A DNA stretch of 64,000 nucleotides from an uncultured Barnesiella sp. (GCA_944320015.1 CALUFO010000013.1:1-64000), one strand, 5' to 3'. Positions 25,766 to 35,267 are shown, numbered from the stretch's first letter. Notes: a model not told the origin generated them from the sequence alone. Numbers and translations: made by a program.

Positions 25766-28609
25766 TTAGAAACTGAATGTGATACCCACGCTTACCGACC
25801 GCCCCGGGCGATAGGACTTCGTCAGTTGCTCGCGCTCTTGCAGCCGGCCTGAGGCATCGTAGAATTGCGGGAATTGCTTATAGACAATTTTCTCGGCCAA
25901 AATATCTTTTACGCCCGCTTTCAGCTCGATGAGCTTGCCAAACTTCTTGGAGACAGTGAAGTCGAGGCTGTTGCGAGGCATCTCGTAGGTGTCGGGGATA
26001 TTGACGCTTACGTCGTGGGTTGTACTGTTCGACTTGCCAATGCCGATGATACGTTTCCCTAACCGGTTGTAAAGCAGCGACGACATCAACCCCCACTTTT
26101 CATTTTGGTAATAGAGGCCGGCATTGATAATATAGGGCGATTGCCCTTGCATGGGACGATCCTCGGTTTTGATGATACCCGACTCGTCGAACCGCACCGT
26201 ACTCTTGATAAGAGAGGCGTTGAACAGTAGGCTGAATCCTCGCATGCCCACGAAGTCGAGGCTTTTGCGAATTTCCACTTCGGCTCCTATGCTATGAGCC
26301 GAGAGCGCATTTTCGTAGTTGTAACGCAGGGTGCCGCCCATGTCGATAAAAGTCCATTCGATGGGATTCTCGAAGTGTTTGTAGAAGATTCCCACACTTA
26401 CCAATTCGCCTCGTTGGGGATAAAATTCGTAACGGAAATCGAGGTTGTCGATATTGCAGGTTTTGAGGTCTTCGTTACCTCCTATCTCGTTGAAGAGGTC
26501 GAAATCGTAATAGACGGCCGGCGACACTTCGCGGAACTCGGCGCGGTTGAGCGAGCGCCCATAGGCGAGCCGCAGCAGGTGCTGTTCGTTGAAGTTATAG
26601 GTGGCGTTGACCGAGGGTAACAGGTCGAGATCGATATAGTTGCGGCTGGTCAGCAATGTCTGCGACGCCGACATCGATTTGTCGCGGGTGAGGTGCAACC
26701 GGTTATATTCGAGGCGCAACCCGGCATAGACGTTGAATTGACCGAAAGGTAATTCGATAGCCCCGTAACCGGCTCCGTAGAGATTGGTCGCGTCGTAGGC
26801 GTTGGTCTTTTGGGTAATCTCGTCGATATAAACTTTGTCGGCGCTGAGCCACTCGTCGCTCATCATCTCTTCGTAGGGCAGGTAGAGGTACTCCTGCCGC
26901 TCGGCGACGGTGAGATTGTCGTAGCGATAGACAAACTCACGAGGGGCATAGCTACGGGTGCGGTATTCGCCCATTAGCCCGGCCTTGACTGTCGAACCGA
27001 TAGGGCCGATATTTACCACTCCTTTGTAGTCGACGCTACCCGAGAAAAGATGATCGTTGAGCGTTTGGAAATAACGGGAAATCTCCTCGTTGCCCACTCG
27101 TACTTGCGACAAATCGGCGCCTTCGCTTATACCTGCCTGATTGACAATGATGCGGCGGTCGGGCTCGTCCTTGTAGGCATAGCTGTATCCTACATTCCAC
27201 GACAAGGCGTGCGCTTTGTGCTCGTCGAGAAAGTGATTCCCGGCCAACTGTCCCAGATAGGTGAGGCGCGACTGGTACAGCATCTCGGTCTCTTCGCGAT
27301 AAAAGGGACTGCTTATGTTCCGCACGCCGGAGCGCTCGGTCAGCCGGTTTTTCCCCAACATGTTGAATAGGTTGCGAAATTCCAGCTTGTGGCGGTCGCT
27401 GAATATGAACGACCAGTTGTGCATGGCACCCAGCCGCACATCGTTGGAGTACTGGTTGTCGATATAATCGTCGAGATAGACCGGCTTGTCGGCCTCCGAC
27501 GAATAGACGCCGAAACGGGCGTTCACAATATCTTGTATGGTCTTGTAGGTGTTGCTGTAATTGATAAATGTGGTCATACCTATCTCGGTGCCGCCTTCGG
27601 TGTCGAACCGTCTATTTACCGTGAGCGACAAGCGTTGATCGGGTAGGGGGATAAAACTCTTCACTCTCCAGTCCGAGTTGAACGAGCGGGTCAACCGTGT
27701 CACCTCCGAAGCGTCGCTGCCTGCTATATCCATGTGCGAGGGCATGCCGCTCGGAAGCGGCCGTTTGTTCACATCGAATCCCAGCCAATCGGTTGCGCTT
27801 CCGGGATTGAGCCGGGTATCGGTAAATTGCGTGTTGGTATTGAATCCGGTCGTATAGTTTACTTGTATCGAGTTGCGCAATGGCAGGCTTTTGGTGGCGA
27901 TGCGAATGAACCCGCCGGCAAAGTCGGCCGGAATCTCGGGAGCCGGCGATTTGTAGATAATCATGTTCTCGATTTGAGAGCTGGGGAGCATGTCGAATGA
28001 GAATACCCGGCTGTCCGATTCGAGGCTCGGAGCTGTATTGCCATTGATCCACACATTGTTATAGCGTTGGGCCAAACCTCTCACGACCACAAAGCGATCG
28101 TCGAGAATAGAGATACCCGGTACTCGCTTCACCACTTCCGAGGCGTCACGGTCGAGTGTTTTGGCTATCTGCTGCGACGAAATGCCGCTCGCCACTTGCA
28201 CTTGGGCTTTCATTCCCTCGATCAACGCAGTCTCGGTATCGTGGCGGCGATAGGTTGCTACTACCACCTCTTGCAGGGCGACCCCGTCTTCTTCCATTTC
28301 GATAACCAGTGGGGTATTTGCTCCGTTGGTAGTCATATCGACGGGGATTCGGGCTGTCTTGTATGACAGATAGCGGCAGATTATTGTTTGTTTGCCGGCC
28401 GGCAGATTGGAAAAAGCGAAGCGGCCATCAATATCGGAGGCCGTCGCCATCGAGGTATTCTCGATTTGGACGGTCGCCCCGATAATGGCTTCGCCGCTTT
28501 TTTTGTCTTTTACAATCCCCTCTATTGTTCCGGAGCTGGCCCACGCCCCAATCATCTGTACCGAAAAAATAAAACCTAAAATAATTGCCAGAAGTCTGCT
28601 TTTATCCAT
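25766..28609 (-). CDS. TonB-dependent outer-membrane receptor (non-SusC type)
   Basis: This 947-residue protein has a signal peptide (about 1-25). A carboxypeptidase-regulatory-like domain follows at about 27-110 (GTIEGIVKDKKSGEAIIGATVQIENT). The plug (about 130-250) contains KTLDRDASEVVKRVPGISILDDRFVVVRG, QRYNNVWINGN and ADFAGGFIRIATK, and a large barrel ends in VGITFSF. The plug style (RYNNVWINGN, PAPEIPADFAGG) is that of receptors for small ligands or metals rather than SusC glycan porters. It is followed by a beta-helix lipoprotein gene and preceded by its own -7 box. The ligand cannot be inferred; phosphate-compound, metal or small glycan uptake are all possible. Confidence 0.88.
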   Translation of the reverse strand: MDKSRLLAIILGFIFSVQMIGAWASSGTIEGIVKDKKSGEAIIGATVQIENTSMATASDIDGRFAFSNLPAGKQTIICRYLSYKTARIPVDMTTNGANTPLVIEMEEDGVALQEVVVATYRRHDTETALIEGMKAQVQVASGISSQQIAKTLDRDASEVVKRVPGISILDDRFVVVRGLAQRYNNVWINGNTAPSLESDSRVFSFDMLPSSQIENMIIYKSPAPEIPADFAGGFIRIATKSLPLRNSIQVNYTTGFNTNTQFTDTRLNPGSATDWLGFDVNKRPLPSGMPSHMDIAGSDASEVTRLTRSFNSDWRVKSFIPLPDQRLSLTVNRRFDTEGGTEIGMTTFINYSNTYKTIQDIVNARFGVYSSEADKPVYLDDYIDNQYSNDVRLGAMHNWSFIFSDRHKLEFRNLFNMLGKNRLTERSGVRNISSPFYREETEMLYQSRLTYLGQLAGNHFLDEHKAHALSWNVGYSYAYKDEPDRRIIVNQAGISEGADLSQVRVGNEEISRYFQTLNDHLFSGSVDYKGVVNIGPIGSTVKAGLMGEYRTRSYAPREFVYRYDNLTVAERQEYLYLPYEEMMSDEWLSADKVYIDEITQKTNAYDATNLYGAGYGAIELPFGQFNVYAGLRLEYNRLHLTRDKSMSASQTLLTSRNYIDLDLLPSVNATYNFNEQHLLRLAYGRSLNRAEFREVSPAVYYDFDLFNEIGGNEDLKTCNIDNLDFRYEFYPQRGELVSVGIFYKHFENPIEWTFIDMGGTLRYNYENALSAHSIGAEVEIRKSLDFVGMRGFSLLFNASLIKSTVRFDESGIIKTEDRPMQGQSPYIINAGLYYQNEKWGLMSSLLYNRLGKRIIGIGKSNSTTHDVSVNIPDTYEMPRNSLDFTVSKKFGKLIELKAGVKDILAEKIVYKQFPQFYDASGRLQEREQLTKSYRPGRSVSVGITFSF

Positions 28610-28635
28610 ACTTTCTTACCTTTTCTTTTCCGCCG

Positions 28636-28643
28636 CAAAGGTA
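28636..28643 (-). promoter_or_regulatory. -7 box for the TonB receptor operon
   Basis: On the minus strand the sequence reads TACCTTTG, matching TAnnTTTG, 26 bp upstream of the receptor ATG. A TTTG at 28658-28661 is present but only 14 bp away instead of 19-21, so the -33 element is poor. Confidence 0.45.
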
Positions 28644-28815
28644 TGGGCATGGAACTACAAAAGTGTGACAGCCTCGTGAATGAGCGTATAACACTTATGA
28701 CATTTCGGCAACTTGCGTTTATCAAAAAAGTTTCAAAAAAAAGATAAGCTCTTATTTTAGAATCGTATAGATAGAGGCTACAAAAAGCGATGAACTGCGA
28801 TTGGGGGTGAATAAA

Positions 28816-28904
28816 AAAAGAGACATATCTCATGGGGGATATATCTCTTTTATAGGTGTTACATGCCTGCCGGCATGGGGCAAGTTGTCCCTTGCGCCGG
28901 CCGG
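28816..28904. terminator. Two hairpins between converging/diverging transcription units
   Basis: Just below the SGNH-hydrolase stop is a GC-rich hairpin (about 28868-28904) with GCAAG/CTTGC arms. About 20 bp further is an AAAAGAGAcATATC/GATATaTCTCTTTT stem (28816-28829 and 28838-28851) with a single mismatch, an 8-nt loop and A- and T-rich flanks. Together they are a good end signal for the 12-gene minus-strand operon. The rest of this 301-bp gap (28610-28910) holds only the receptor promoter. Confidence 0.7.
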
Positions 28905-28910
28905 TATGAG

Positions 28911-29579
28911 CTATTCGATATAGGGGAGCAATACCTTTTTCCACACCAGATAGGCATCGCCCAGCAGGTGCAGCCCGTCGTTGGTGTAGGCGGGGTCGAG
29001 CTCGGTCGTTCCCGGGGTGATTAAGTGGGAATAGAGGTCGATATAGGTCGATTGCTCGGCCTCGGCGAGTTGTTCCAGCCGTTGGTTTATCTCGACGATT
29101 TGCGGAGCCTTTCCTACAATCTTGCGGTATTGTCCGAATGAATCGTTTGTCGGCAGCATGCTCTGTATGTAGAGTTGTGTCGAGGGCGTTTCCTGTCGTA
29201 TTTTCTTTACGATTCGGGCAATGTTCCCCACGATGCTGTCGGTCGAGAGGTCGTGCGAAACGTCATTGATTCCTATCATTAGGAAAATCTTGGCCGGTTT
29301 CCCGGCGATAATGGGGTTGAGGCGGTCGTAGACCCCCATCGACACATCGGAACTGATGCCTCGGTTTTTGATATTGGGGTTGCCAAATAGTTCGTGCCAC
29401 TCACAGTTGTCGGTGATGCTGTTTCCCAAGAACACGATGTCGTCGTTGTCGATCGGCAGTTTCTCAAACAGGGTGGCCCGTTGGTAATAATACAGGTTGT
29501 AATGGTACACCTCTTGTGCCATAGCGACGGCTGTCCCGAGGAGCAGCGACAACAGCATGGAAATCGAAATCTTTTTCAT
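28911..29579 (-). CDS. Exported SGNH/GDSL-type hydrolase (putative O-acetylesterase)
   Basis: This 222-residue protein has a signal peptide (about 1-21, ending VAMAQ). SGNH blocks are present: block I FLGNSITD with the nucleophile Ser at about residue 53, block II Gly in NRGISSD, block III GIND, and block V DGLHLLGDAY with the catalytic Asp/His. Such enzymes remove O-acetyl groups from sugars or act as lipases. Being last in an operon with MurQ and other peptidoglycan-sugar genes, it may de-O-acetylate MurNAc or muropeptides in the periplasm, since O-acetylation blocks many murein hydrolases (inference). It starts 12 bp after the MurQ stop. Sialate O-acetylesterase is an alternative. Confidence 0.82.
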   Translation of the reverse strand: MKKISISMLLSLLLGTAVAMAQEVYHYNLYYYQRATLFEKLPIDNDDIVFLGNSITDNCEWHELFGNPNIKNRGISSDVSMGVYDRLNPIIAGKPAKIFLMIGINDVSHDLSTDSIVGNIARIVKKIRQETPSTQLYIQSMLPTNDSFGQYRKIVGKAPQIVEINQRLEQLAEAEQSTYIDLYSHLITPGTTELDPAYTNDGLHLLGDAYLVWKKVLLPYIE

Positions 29580-29591
29580 CTCTCGGGGAAT

Positions 29592-30419
29592 TTAATTGTT
29601 GTGATTCTCGGCATGATAGGCATCTACGGCTTTCTTGACCGAGCCGTGCAGGAGCAGCAGGCGCTTGGCGTGTTCGTAGTCCATACCCAGTTCTTCCGAT
29701 ACCATGCGGGTGCCCCGGTCGATCAGCTTCTGATTGGAGAGTTGCATGTTTACCATGCGGTTCCCTTTTACACGTCCCAACTGTATCATCACCGAAGTGG
29801 TTATCATGTTGAGAATCATTTTTTGGCCTGTCCCCGATTTCATGCGGGAGCTACCGGTTACATATTCAGGGCCTACAATCATTTCAATAGGTACATCGGC
29901 CTCTTTCGATATGGGGGAGTCGGGGTTGCTCGAGATAGAAGCGGTGAGAATCCCGTGCTCACGGGCTGCATGTAGAGCGCCTATTACATAGGGAGTTGTC
30001 CCCGAGGCGGCAATGCCTATTACCGTATCTTTTTCGTTGATATTGTGCTCTTTCAATTCTTCCCAGCCACGGGTTGTATCGTCTTCGGCGTTTTCGACCG
30101 GATTCCGCAACGCGATGTCGCCTCCGGCGATCAACCCGATAACCAGTGTCGGGGGCATGCCGAATGTAGGCGGTATTTCCGAAGCGTCGAGTACGCCCAG
30201 TCGCCCGCTGGTCCCGGCTCCCATGTAGAAGATACGGCCGCCTTGTTTCATGCGGGGCACGATTTGTGACACCAGTTTCTCTATTTGGGGGATTGCTTTT
30301 TGTACCGCCAAAGCTACTTTTTGGTCCTCGGTATTGATGTCTTGCAGAATTTCCAGAACCGATTTCTTTTCGAGATTGTCGTATAGCGACGGTTGCTCGG
30401 TTATTTTTACGAATGCCAT
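29592..30419 (-). CDS. murQ: N-acetylmuramic acid 6-phosphate etherase
   Basis: This 275-residue protein matches MurQ in length and signature. The SIS-fold motif GAGTSGRLGVLDASE (67-81) contains Glu81 at the position of the catalytic glutamate of the family. ENAEDD follows (about 109-114) with the second conserved acid. SSRMKSGTGQKMILNM and the C-terminal QKLIDRGTRMV complete the pattern. MurQ cleaves the lactyl ether of MurNAc-6-phosphate, giving GlcNAc-6-phosphate and D-lactate in the cytoplasm. The gene lies 13 bp after a BadF-type kinase gene that may supply MurNAc-6-phosphate, and in the same operon as a D-lactate-dehydrogenase-like gene. NagA and NagB, needed to finish GlcNAc-6-phosphate catabolism, are not in the window. 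Confidence 0.95.
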   Translation of the reverse strand: MAFVKITEQPSLYDNLEKKSVLEILQDINTEDQKVALAVQKAIPQIEKLVSQIVPRMKQGGRIFYMGAGTSGRLGVLDASEIPPTFGMPPTLVIGLIAGGDIALRNPVENAEDDTTRGWEELKEHNINEKDTVIGIAASGTTPYVIGALHAAREHGILTASISSNPDSPISKEADVPIEMIVGPEYVTGSSRMKSGTGQKMILNMITTSVMIQLGRVKGNRMVNMQLSNQKLIDRGTRMVSEELGMDYEHAKRLLLLHGSVKKAVDAYHAENHNN

Positions 30420-30432
30420 AGTGTATTGGGGT

Positions 30433-31272
30433 TTACAAGGTGGTTGAATGAAATTCGATAAGTCCCTGCATGGGGCTCTTGATAATAGTGCCCAATTCTA
30501 TTTGGAGTGCGTTTGCCGCCTCTTCGAGAGTATCTTTGTAATAGTATGCGATAGAGCCGATGAAGTGAACCTTTACGTTTTTGTAATTGTACTGCATCAC
30601 GTTGCGTGTAAAGAAGTTCTTGAACCCGTTCAAGACGATTCGGTGGATACAAGGCTCCTCGATGTTCTCGATGAGGAAAGGCGAAACCGATGCCAAGAAG
30701 CGGTTGGGGAAAGGTTTCTTATACACATTGTCCAAAATCTCTTTGGGGGTGAGGTTGAAGCGTTTGAAGAATTTCTCCTTCAACTCGGGAGTCAACTGGT
30801 TTTTCAGGCAGTCGCCTACCAGCAATTTGCCTAAGACCGCACCGCTGCCTTCGTCGCCCAAGATATATCCCAGCGGCGAAATGTTCTCGACAATCTCTTT
30901 CCCGTCGTAATAACACGAGTTTGAGCCGGTTCCCATGATACAGGCGATGCCCGGGTTGTGGCCACAGAGGCTGCGTGCGGCAGCCAGCAGGTCGCTCCCG
31001 ACTTCGATTTTTGCCGGTATGTGGCGGTAAATGGCTTTTTGCACGATTTCGTTTTTCTCGGGGAAGGCACAGCCCGCTCCGTAGAAATAGACGGCCTCGA
31101 TGGGCAGCCCATCGAGATGAGGCAGGAGCTTATGCTTGATGACAAGGCTTATCTCTTCTTCGGTTTGAAAAAACGGATTTGTCCCTTCGGTAGTAATTTG
31201 TTTTACTTGGGTTCCTTGGTTTACTACACACCAATCGGTTTTGGTGGAACCGCTGTCTGCAATAATAATCAT
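30433..31272 (-). CDS. BadF/BadG-family sugar kinase (putative MurNAc kinase)
   Basis: This 279-residue ASKHA-fold protein has the phosphate-1 motif ADSGSTKTDW with Asp6, an internal GTGSNSCYYDG, the LGDEGSGAVLGK motif typical of GlcNAc-kinase-like BadF/BadG proteins, and a C-terminal SPMQGLIEFHS. Relatives phosphorylate GlcNAc, MurNAc or glucosamine. The gene abuts murQ (13 bp) and overlaps the NagX-like gene by 4 bp (ATGA), so cytoplasmic MurNAc 6-phosphorylation is the best assignment, similar to the kinase-MurQ arrangement described in Tannerella. A diverged paralogue lies at 47212-48051. Specificity is inferred from context only. Confidence 0.82.
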   Translation of the reverse strand: MIIIADSGSTKTDWCVVNQGTQVKQITTEGTNPFFQTEEEISLVIKHKLLPHLDGLPIEAVYFYGAGCAFPEKNEIVQKAIYRHIPAKIEVGSDLLAAARSLCGHNPGIACIMGTGSNSCYYDGKEIVENISPLGYILGDEGSGAVLGKLLVGDCLKNQLTPELKEKFFKRFNLTPKEILDNVYKKPFPNRFLASVSPFLIENIEEPCIHRIVLNGFKNFFTRNVMQYNYKNVKVHFIGSIAYYYKDTLEEAANALQIELGTIIKSPMQGLIEFHSTTL

Positions 31273-32441
31273 ATTTTTATATATATTTTCTTTTTATACA
31301 AAATGTATCCCACGATCCAGTTTATCCCTACGAACAGGAGGGCAAATATGAGCGACGCAAAAGTCTTGTCTTTGAACAGAGGAACAAGCCACTCGTTGTA
31401 GACCATGCCTTTGAGGGTCATTATTTCGCCTTCGTAAGTGAGGTAAATATTCCCGATAAGTATGCTCAGCACGGCTCCCAGTACATACATGAACAGAGGA
31501 TTGATGCCGAATGCTTCGAAGAAACGGCTCCATTTCTTATGCCCTTTGATGTCGATAATCCAAATGAGCAATGCGAGTGAACTGGCGGCCAGCCCGCAGG
31601 TTGTCAATACAAAAGTGGGAGACCATATCTTTTTGCTGATGGGACAGCCATATTCGAGTAGCAGTCCTGCGAAAGTGAGTATGGTACCGGCGATAAACAG
31701 GTTTTGCATGCGCACGGCGTTGTCTTTGGTGCGCATGATGAGCCCCCCGCAAAATACGCCTATGAGCACATGGCATATCGAGGGTATGGTACTGAGCAGC
31801 CCTTCGGGGTCGAATGCCAATCCACTGTCGTGATACATGTGGTTTGCTCCCAAGATGGCCCGGTCGATGACCGAGACGATATTCTCCTCGGAGAACTCGA
31901 ACCCTTTCCCTGTGAGGAGTACGACGAAATAGGCCAGCAGGGTGGCGATGACGATATGGGGAATGTATTTGTGTTTAACCAGCAGTGAGACAAATGCGGC
32001 GACTCCATAGCAGATGGCCAGCCGCGGCATTACACCTAAAATGCGAATGCGGTCGAAGTTCCACATGGCTGTTCCCAGCCTTTCGAAAAACGGCATCGAT
32101 GTTTCGCCGAGTTGATGATAGTCGCGCATGGTAAGCCCGAACCATGCTATGGCCAGTCCTATGGCGAAAATGACGATGGTGCGGCGCACGATTTTCCATA
32201 CGACGGCTCCCGAAAGTTTGAACTCGAATTTCCGCAGCGACATGTAGGTGGATATTCCCATGATAAACATGAAGAAAGGGAAAACGAGGTCGGTAGGTGT
32301 CAACCCTATCCATTCGGCGTGGCCGAGCGGCGCATAGATGTTCCCCCACGAGCCGGGATTGTTTACCATAATCATTCCGGCTATGGTGATACCTCTCAGA
32401 ATGTCGAGAGAAAGGAGGCGACTGCTGGGCTGTTTGTTCAT
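31269..32441 (-). CDS. NagX/DUF5009-type integral membrane protein (HGSNAT-like)
   Basis: This 390-residue membrane protein has about ten hydrophobic segments. The N-terminus has the family hallmark SLDILRGITIAGMIMVNNPGSW followed by FPFFMFIMGIS, as in heparan-alpha-glucosaminide acetyltransferase-like NagX proteins. The frame extends nine codons upstream, but ATG 32441 overlaps the preceding stop as ATGA, the same coupling it shows with the next gene, so I chose it. In Bacteroidetes these proteins commonly sit with amino-sugar genes and may transport or acetylate GlcNAc/MurNAc at the inner membrane. Here, between lactate dehydrogenase-like and kinase genes, a MurNAc/amino-sugar permease role is plausible but unproven. 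Confidence 0.8.
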   Translation of the reverse strand: MNKQPSSRLLSLDILRGITIAGMIMVNNPGSWGNIYAPLGHAEWIGLTPTDLVFPFFMFIMGISTYMSLRKFEFKLSGAVVWKIVRRTIVIFAIGLAIAWFGLTMRDYHQLGETSMPFFERLGTAMWNFDRIRILGVMPRLAICYGVAAFVSLLVKHKYIPHIVIATLLAYFVVLLTGKGFEFSEENIVSVIDRAILGANHMYHDSGLAFDPEGLLSTIPSICHVLIGVFCGGLIMRTKDNAVRMQNLFIAGTILTFAGLLLEYGCPISKKIWSPTFVLTTCGLAASSLALLIWIIDIKGHKKWSRFFEAFGINPLFMYVLGAVLSILIGNIYLTYEGEIMTLKGMVYNEWLVPLFKDKTFASLIFALLFVGINWIVGYILYKKKIYIKI

Positions 32442-35245
32442 GATATTCGGTTTTTTGGAGTTGTGCATTTATCTACTAAGTAAACAATCGATACATAGGG
32501 TATCCCGGCGTTGGTAGTCAATCCTATTTCGCAGGTGCGGCTGTTGGAGTAACCTGTTTTTACGCCGGCTTTTTCCAATTGCGGTTTCAGTTTGCGCAAG
32601 GCGTAGGCGTTGACTTCGGGGTGTGTGAATCCCCGGTCTCCGGCAAACCCGCAACAACCCACCTCTTCGGGCACAATTACCCGGGTGGAGCAGAGACGTG
32701 CCAACTCGATGAGCATGTTGTCCAAGTTCATTTTCCGCATCGAGCAGGTGATATGTACGGCTATGGGTTCGTCGATGGGCGAGAACACCAATTTGTTTCG
32801 CAAAAAGGTATAGATGAACTCTACGGGTTCATACAACTTTACCCGGGTCATTACCTCGCGCATGCGGTGCAGGCAGGGGCTTTGGTCGCAGAGTACGGGG
32901 TATTTCCCGTTTTCGCTGGCTTGGTAGAGCGCCTCTTCGAGTTCGGCCGATTTGCGGTCGGCGATGTCCATCATGCCTTTGCTTTCCCAAATGGTTCCGC
33001 AACAAAGGTTTTTCATATTTTTGGGGAATATGACTTCATAGCTGGCTTTTTGCAGCAAGGCTACGGTTTTGTCGATGAGCGGCGTTTGCTCGGGCGAGTT
33101 TTTGGCCGTTCCCATGGTTTGGTTGATACAACTGGGGAAATAGACGACTTTCAACGGCTCTTCGTGTTGCTCTATTTTGTGAGGATAATAGGGCTTGGGC
33201 ATGGCGGCTGTCCATAGGGGGAATCCCAGTCGGTGCAGTCCTTTGCCTATGGCGCTCATCGATTGGCTGCCCAATAGTTTGTGAGCCGTGTCGGCCAAAT
33301 AGAGTATCGGCCGCAATCCTGCTTTGGTAGCCGCGAAATGGTTGGCGACGAAATCGCCGGTTTTATATCCGATGCTTCCGGCCGGTAAATTCTCTTGCCG
33401 TATGTCGTGGGTGAGGTCGCCCACGTTTATGCCCATAGGGCACGACATGGAGCAAAGCCCGTCGCCGGCGCAAGTGGCGTTGCCCAGATATTTGTATTGC
33501 CGGCGCAAGGTGTTCAATCGTTTTTGGCTTGCGGGGTCGGCGCAAGTTTTCAAGCGGGAAATTTCCCGATGAATGACGATGCGCTGGCGCGACGAAAGGG
33601 AAAAACCGCAGGTGAGGCAGTTCACTTCGCAGAACCCGCATTCGATACACCGGTCTACATGGGCGTTGGAAAGCGGCATGGGCTTGAAATTCTTGATATG
33701 GCAATGCGGGTCGTCGTTGAAGATAACGCCGGGATTGAGCAGTCCTTTGGGGTCGAACAGATCTTTGACCGCTTTCATAAACCCATAGGCTTTTTCGCCC
33801 CATTCATATTTGACAAAAGGAGCCATGTTGCGTCCGGTGCCGTGTTCGGCTTTCAACGAGCCGTCGTATTTGTCGACGACCAGCGTTTTCACCTCGTCCA
33901 TGAGTTTCTCATATCGGGCGATTTGTTCGGGAGTATCGAACGATTGGCTGATGATGAAGTGATAGTTCCCTTCCAACGCATGTCCATAGATGCAAGCGTC
34001 GAGATAGTTGTTTGTTTCCAACAAGGCTTGCAAATCGGCTGTGGCTTCGGGTAAGTCTTTAAGCGGGAAAGCCACGTCTTCGATCAGTACCGTGGTGCCC
34101 AACTGGCGGGTTCCCCCTACCGAGGGGAATATGCCCGAGCGGATAGCCCAATACTTCGAATATTCCTCGGGCTTGTCGGTGAAGTGTATGGGGACGGCCG
34201 TTGTGAACGGAGCCAAAATCTTTTTTATCTCTTCGATATTGGCCTGTAACTCTTCGGGCGAATCGGCTTTGGTTTCGGTGAGGACAGCCGTCAATCCTTC
34301 GCCGGTGGTGTCGTTGACCGAAGCCAGCGATTTTTTGTCGAGCAATTCGGCGCTGAATACGGGCCCCGACTTCATGGCGACTACGGCACGGCAGGCCTCT
34401 TTTATTTCAGAGAAGTAGAGCATGGCGCTGGCCGAGTAGGGGTAGTCGTGCTCGGTTTTCATCGTCACCTCCGAGAGGAAGGCGAGTGTGCCCTCCGAAC
34501 CTACCATCAGGTGGGCAATGATGTCGAAGGGGTCGTCATAGGCGATGAAGGGGAGCAGGTTTAGCCCGGTCACGTTTTTGATGGCATATTTCTTTGCGAT
34601 GCGTTCACGCAGTTCTTGGTCGCTCCGTATGGCGTCGCGGATTTCGACGATACGTTTCAAGAAAGGCGCATGGCTTTGTTCGAACGCTTTGCGGCTGGCG
34701 GGGTCGCCGGTGTCGAGCAGGGTTCCGTCGGCCAACACGATTCGCGCCGACAATAGCTCTTTGTCGCTGTTGGCGTGGGTGCCACAGTTCATACCCGAGG
34801 CGTTGTTCATGACAATACCTCCTACCATGGCCGATTTTACCGAGGCCGGGTCGGGGGCGAATTTGCGTCCGTAAGGTTTCAGTATTTCGTTTACCCTTGC
34901 CCCGATGATACCGGGTTGGAGGGTTATTTGGGTGTAATCGTCCGAGATGGAATAATTCTCCCAGTTCTTACCGGCGACAATAAGAATCGAGTCGCTTATG
35001 CTTTGCCCCGAGAGCGAAGTCCCGGCGGCTCTGAAAGTCACGGGCAGGTTGTACCGGTGAGCCAGAGCGAGAAGGCGTGATACTTCGTTTTCGTCTTTCG
35101 AGCGGATAACGATTTTCGGGATCAAGCGATAGAACCCGGCATCGGTGCCCCATGCCAGCAGGCGCAGCTCGTCGGTATATATCCGCTCTTTGGGGATAAA
35201 TTGGCGAGCCTCTTTCAGATAAGCGTTATAGGATAGTTTTTTCAT
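32438..35245 (-). CDS. FAD/Fe-S oxidoreductase, D-lactate dehydrogenase-like (GlcD-GlpC fusion)
   Basis: This 935-residue protein joins an FAD-binding PCMH domain (about 40-265, with TFRAAGTSLSGQS and NNASGMNCG), an FAD-oxidase C-terminal domain (about 275-510, with EHGTGRNMAPF at 467-477), two 4Fe-4S clusters (Cys533-Cys546 and Cys592-Cys602) and two CCG domains (CCGTIWESKG and VGCCGFAGDRGF), the likely FeS or heterodisulfide-reductase-like electron exit. This architecture is that of membrane-associated D-lactate or glycolate dehydrogenases feeding the quinone pool. The neighbouring MurQ releases D-lactate stoichiometrically, which makes D-lactate the logical substrate. The stop overlaps the next start by 4 bp. 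D-2-hydroxyglutarate or glycolate oxidation is the alternative. Confidence 0.85.
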   Translation of the reverse strand: MKKLSYNAYLKEARQFIPKERIYTDELRLLAWGTDAGFYRLIPKIVIRSKDENEVSRLLALAHRYNLPVTFRAAGTSLSGQSISDSILIVAGKNWENYSISDDYTQITLQPGIIGARVNEILKPYGRKFAPDPASVKSAMVGGIVMNNASGMNCGTHANSDKELLSARIVLADGTLLDTGDPASRKAFEQSHAPFLKRIVEIRDAIRSDQELRERIAKKYAIKNVTGLNLLPFIAYDDPFDIIAHLMVGSEGTLAFLSEVTMKTEHDYPYSASAMLYFSEIKEACRAVVAMKSGPVFSAELLDKKSLASVNDTTGEGLTAVLTETKADSPEELQANIEEIKKILAPFTTAVPIHFTDKPEEYSKYWAIRSGIFPSVGGTRQLGTTVLIEDVAFPLKDLPEATADLQALLETNNYLDACIYGHALEGNYHFIISQSFDTPEQIARYEKLMDEVKTLVVDKYDGSLKAEHGTGRNMAPFVKYEWGEKAYGFMKAVKDLFDPKGLLNPGVIFNDDPHCHIKNFKPMPLSNAHVDRCIECGFCEVNCLTCGFSLSSRQRIVIHREISRLKTCADPASQKRLNTLRRQYKYLGNATCAGDGLCSMSCPMGINVGDLTHDIRQENLPAGSIGYKTGDFVANHFAATKAGLRPILYLADTAHKLLGSQSMSAIGKGLHRLGFPLWTAAMPKPYYPHKIEQHEEPLKVVYFPSCINQTMGTAKNSPEQTPLIDKTVALLQKASYEVIFPKNMKNLCCGTIWESKGMMDIADRKSAELEEALYQASENGKYPVLCDQSPCLHRMREVMTRVKLYEPVEFIYTFLRNKLVFSPIDEPIAVHITCSMRKMNLDNMLIELARLCSTRVIVPEEVGCCGFAGDRGFTHPEVNAYALRKLKPQLEKAGVKTGYSNSRTCEIGLTTNAGIPYVSIVYLVDKCTTPKNRIS

Positions 35246-35267
35246 CTCGGTAGATTAAACAGTCAAA

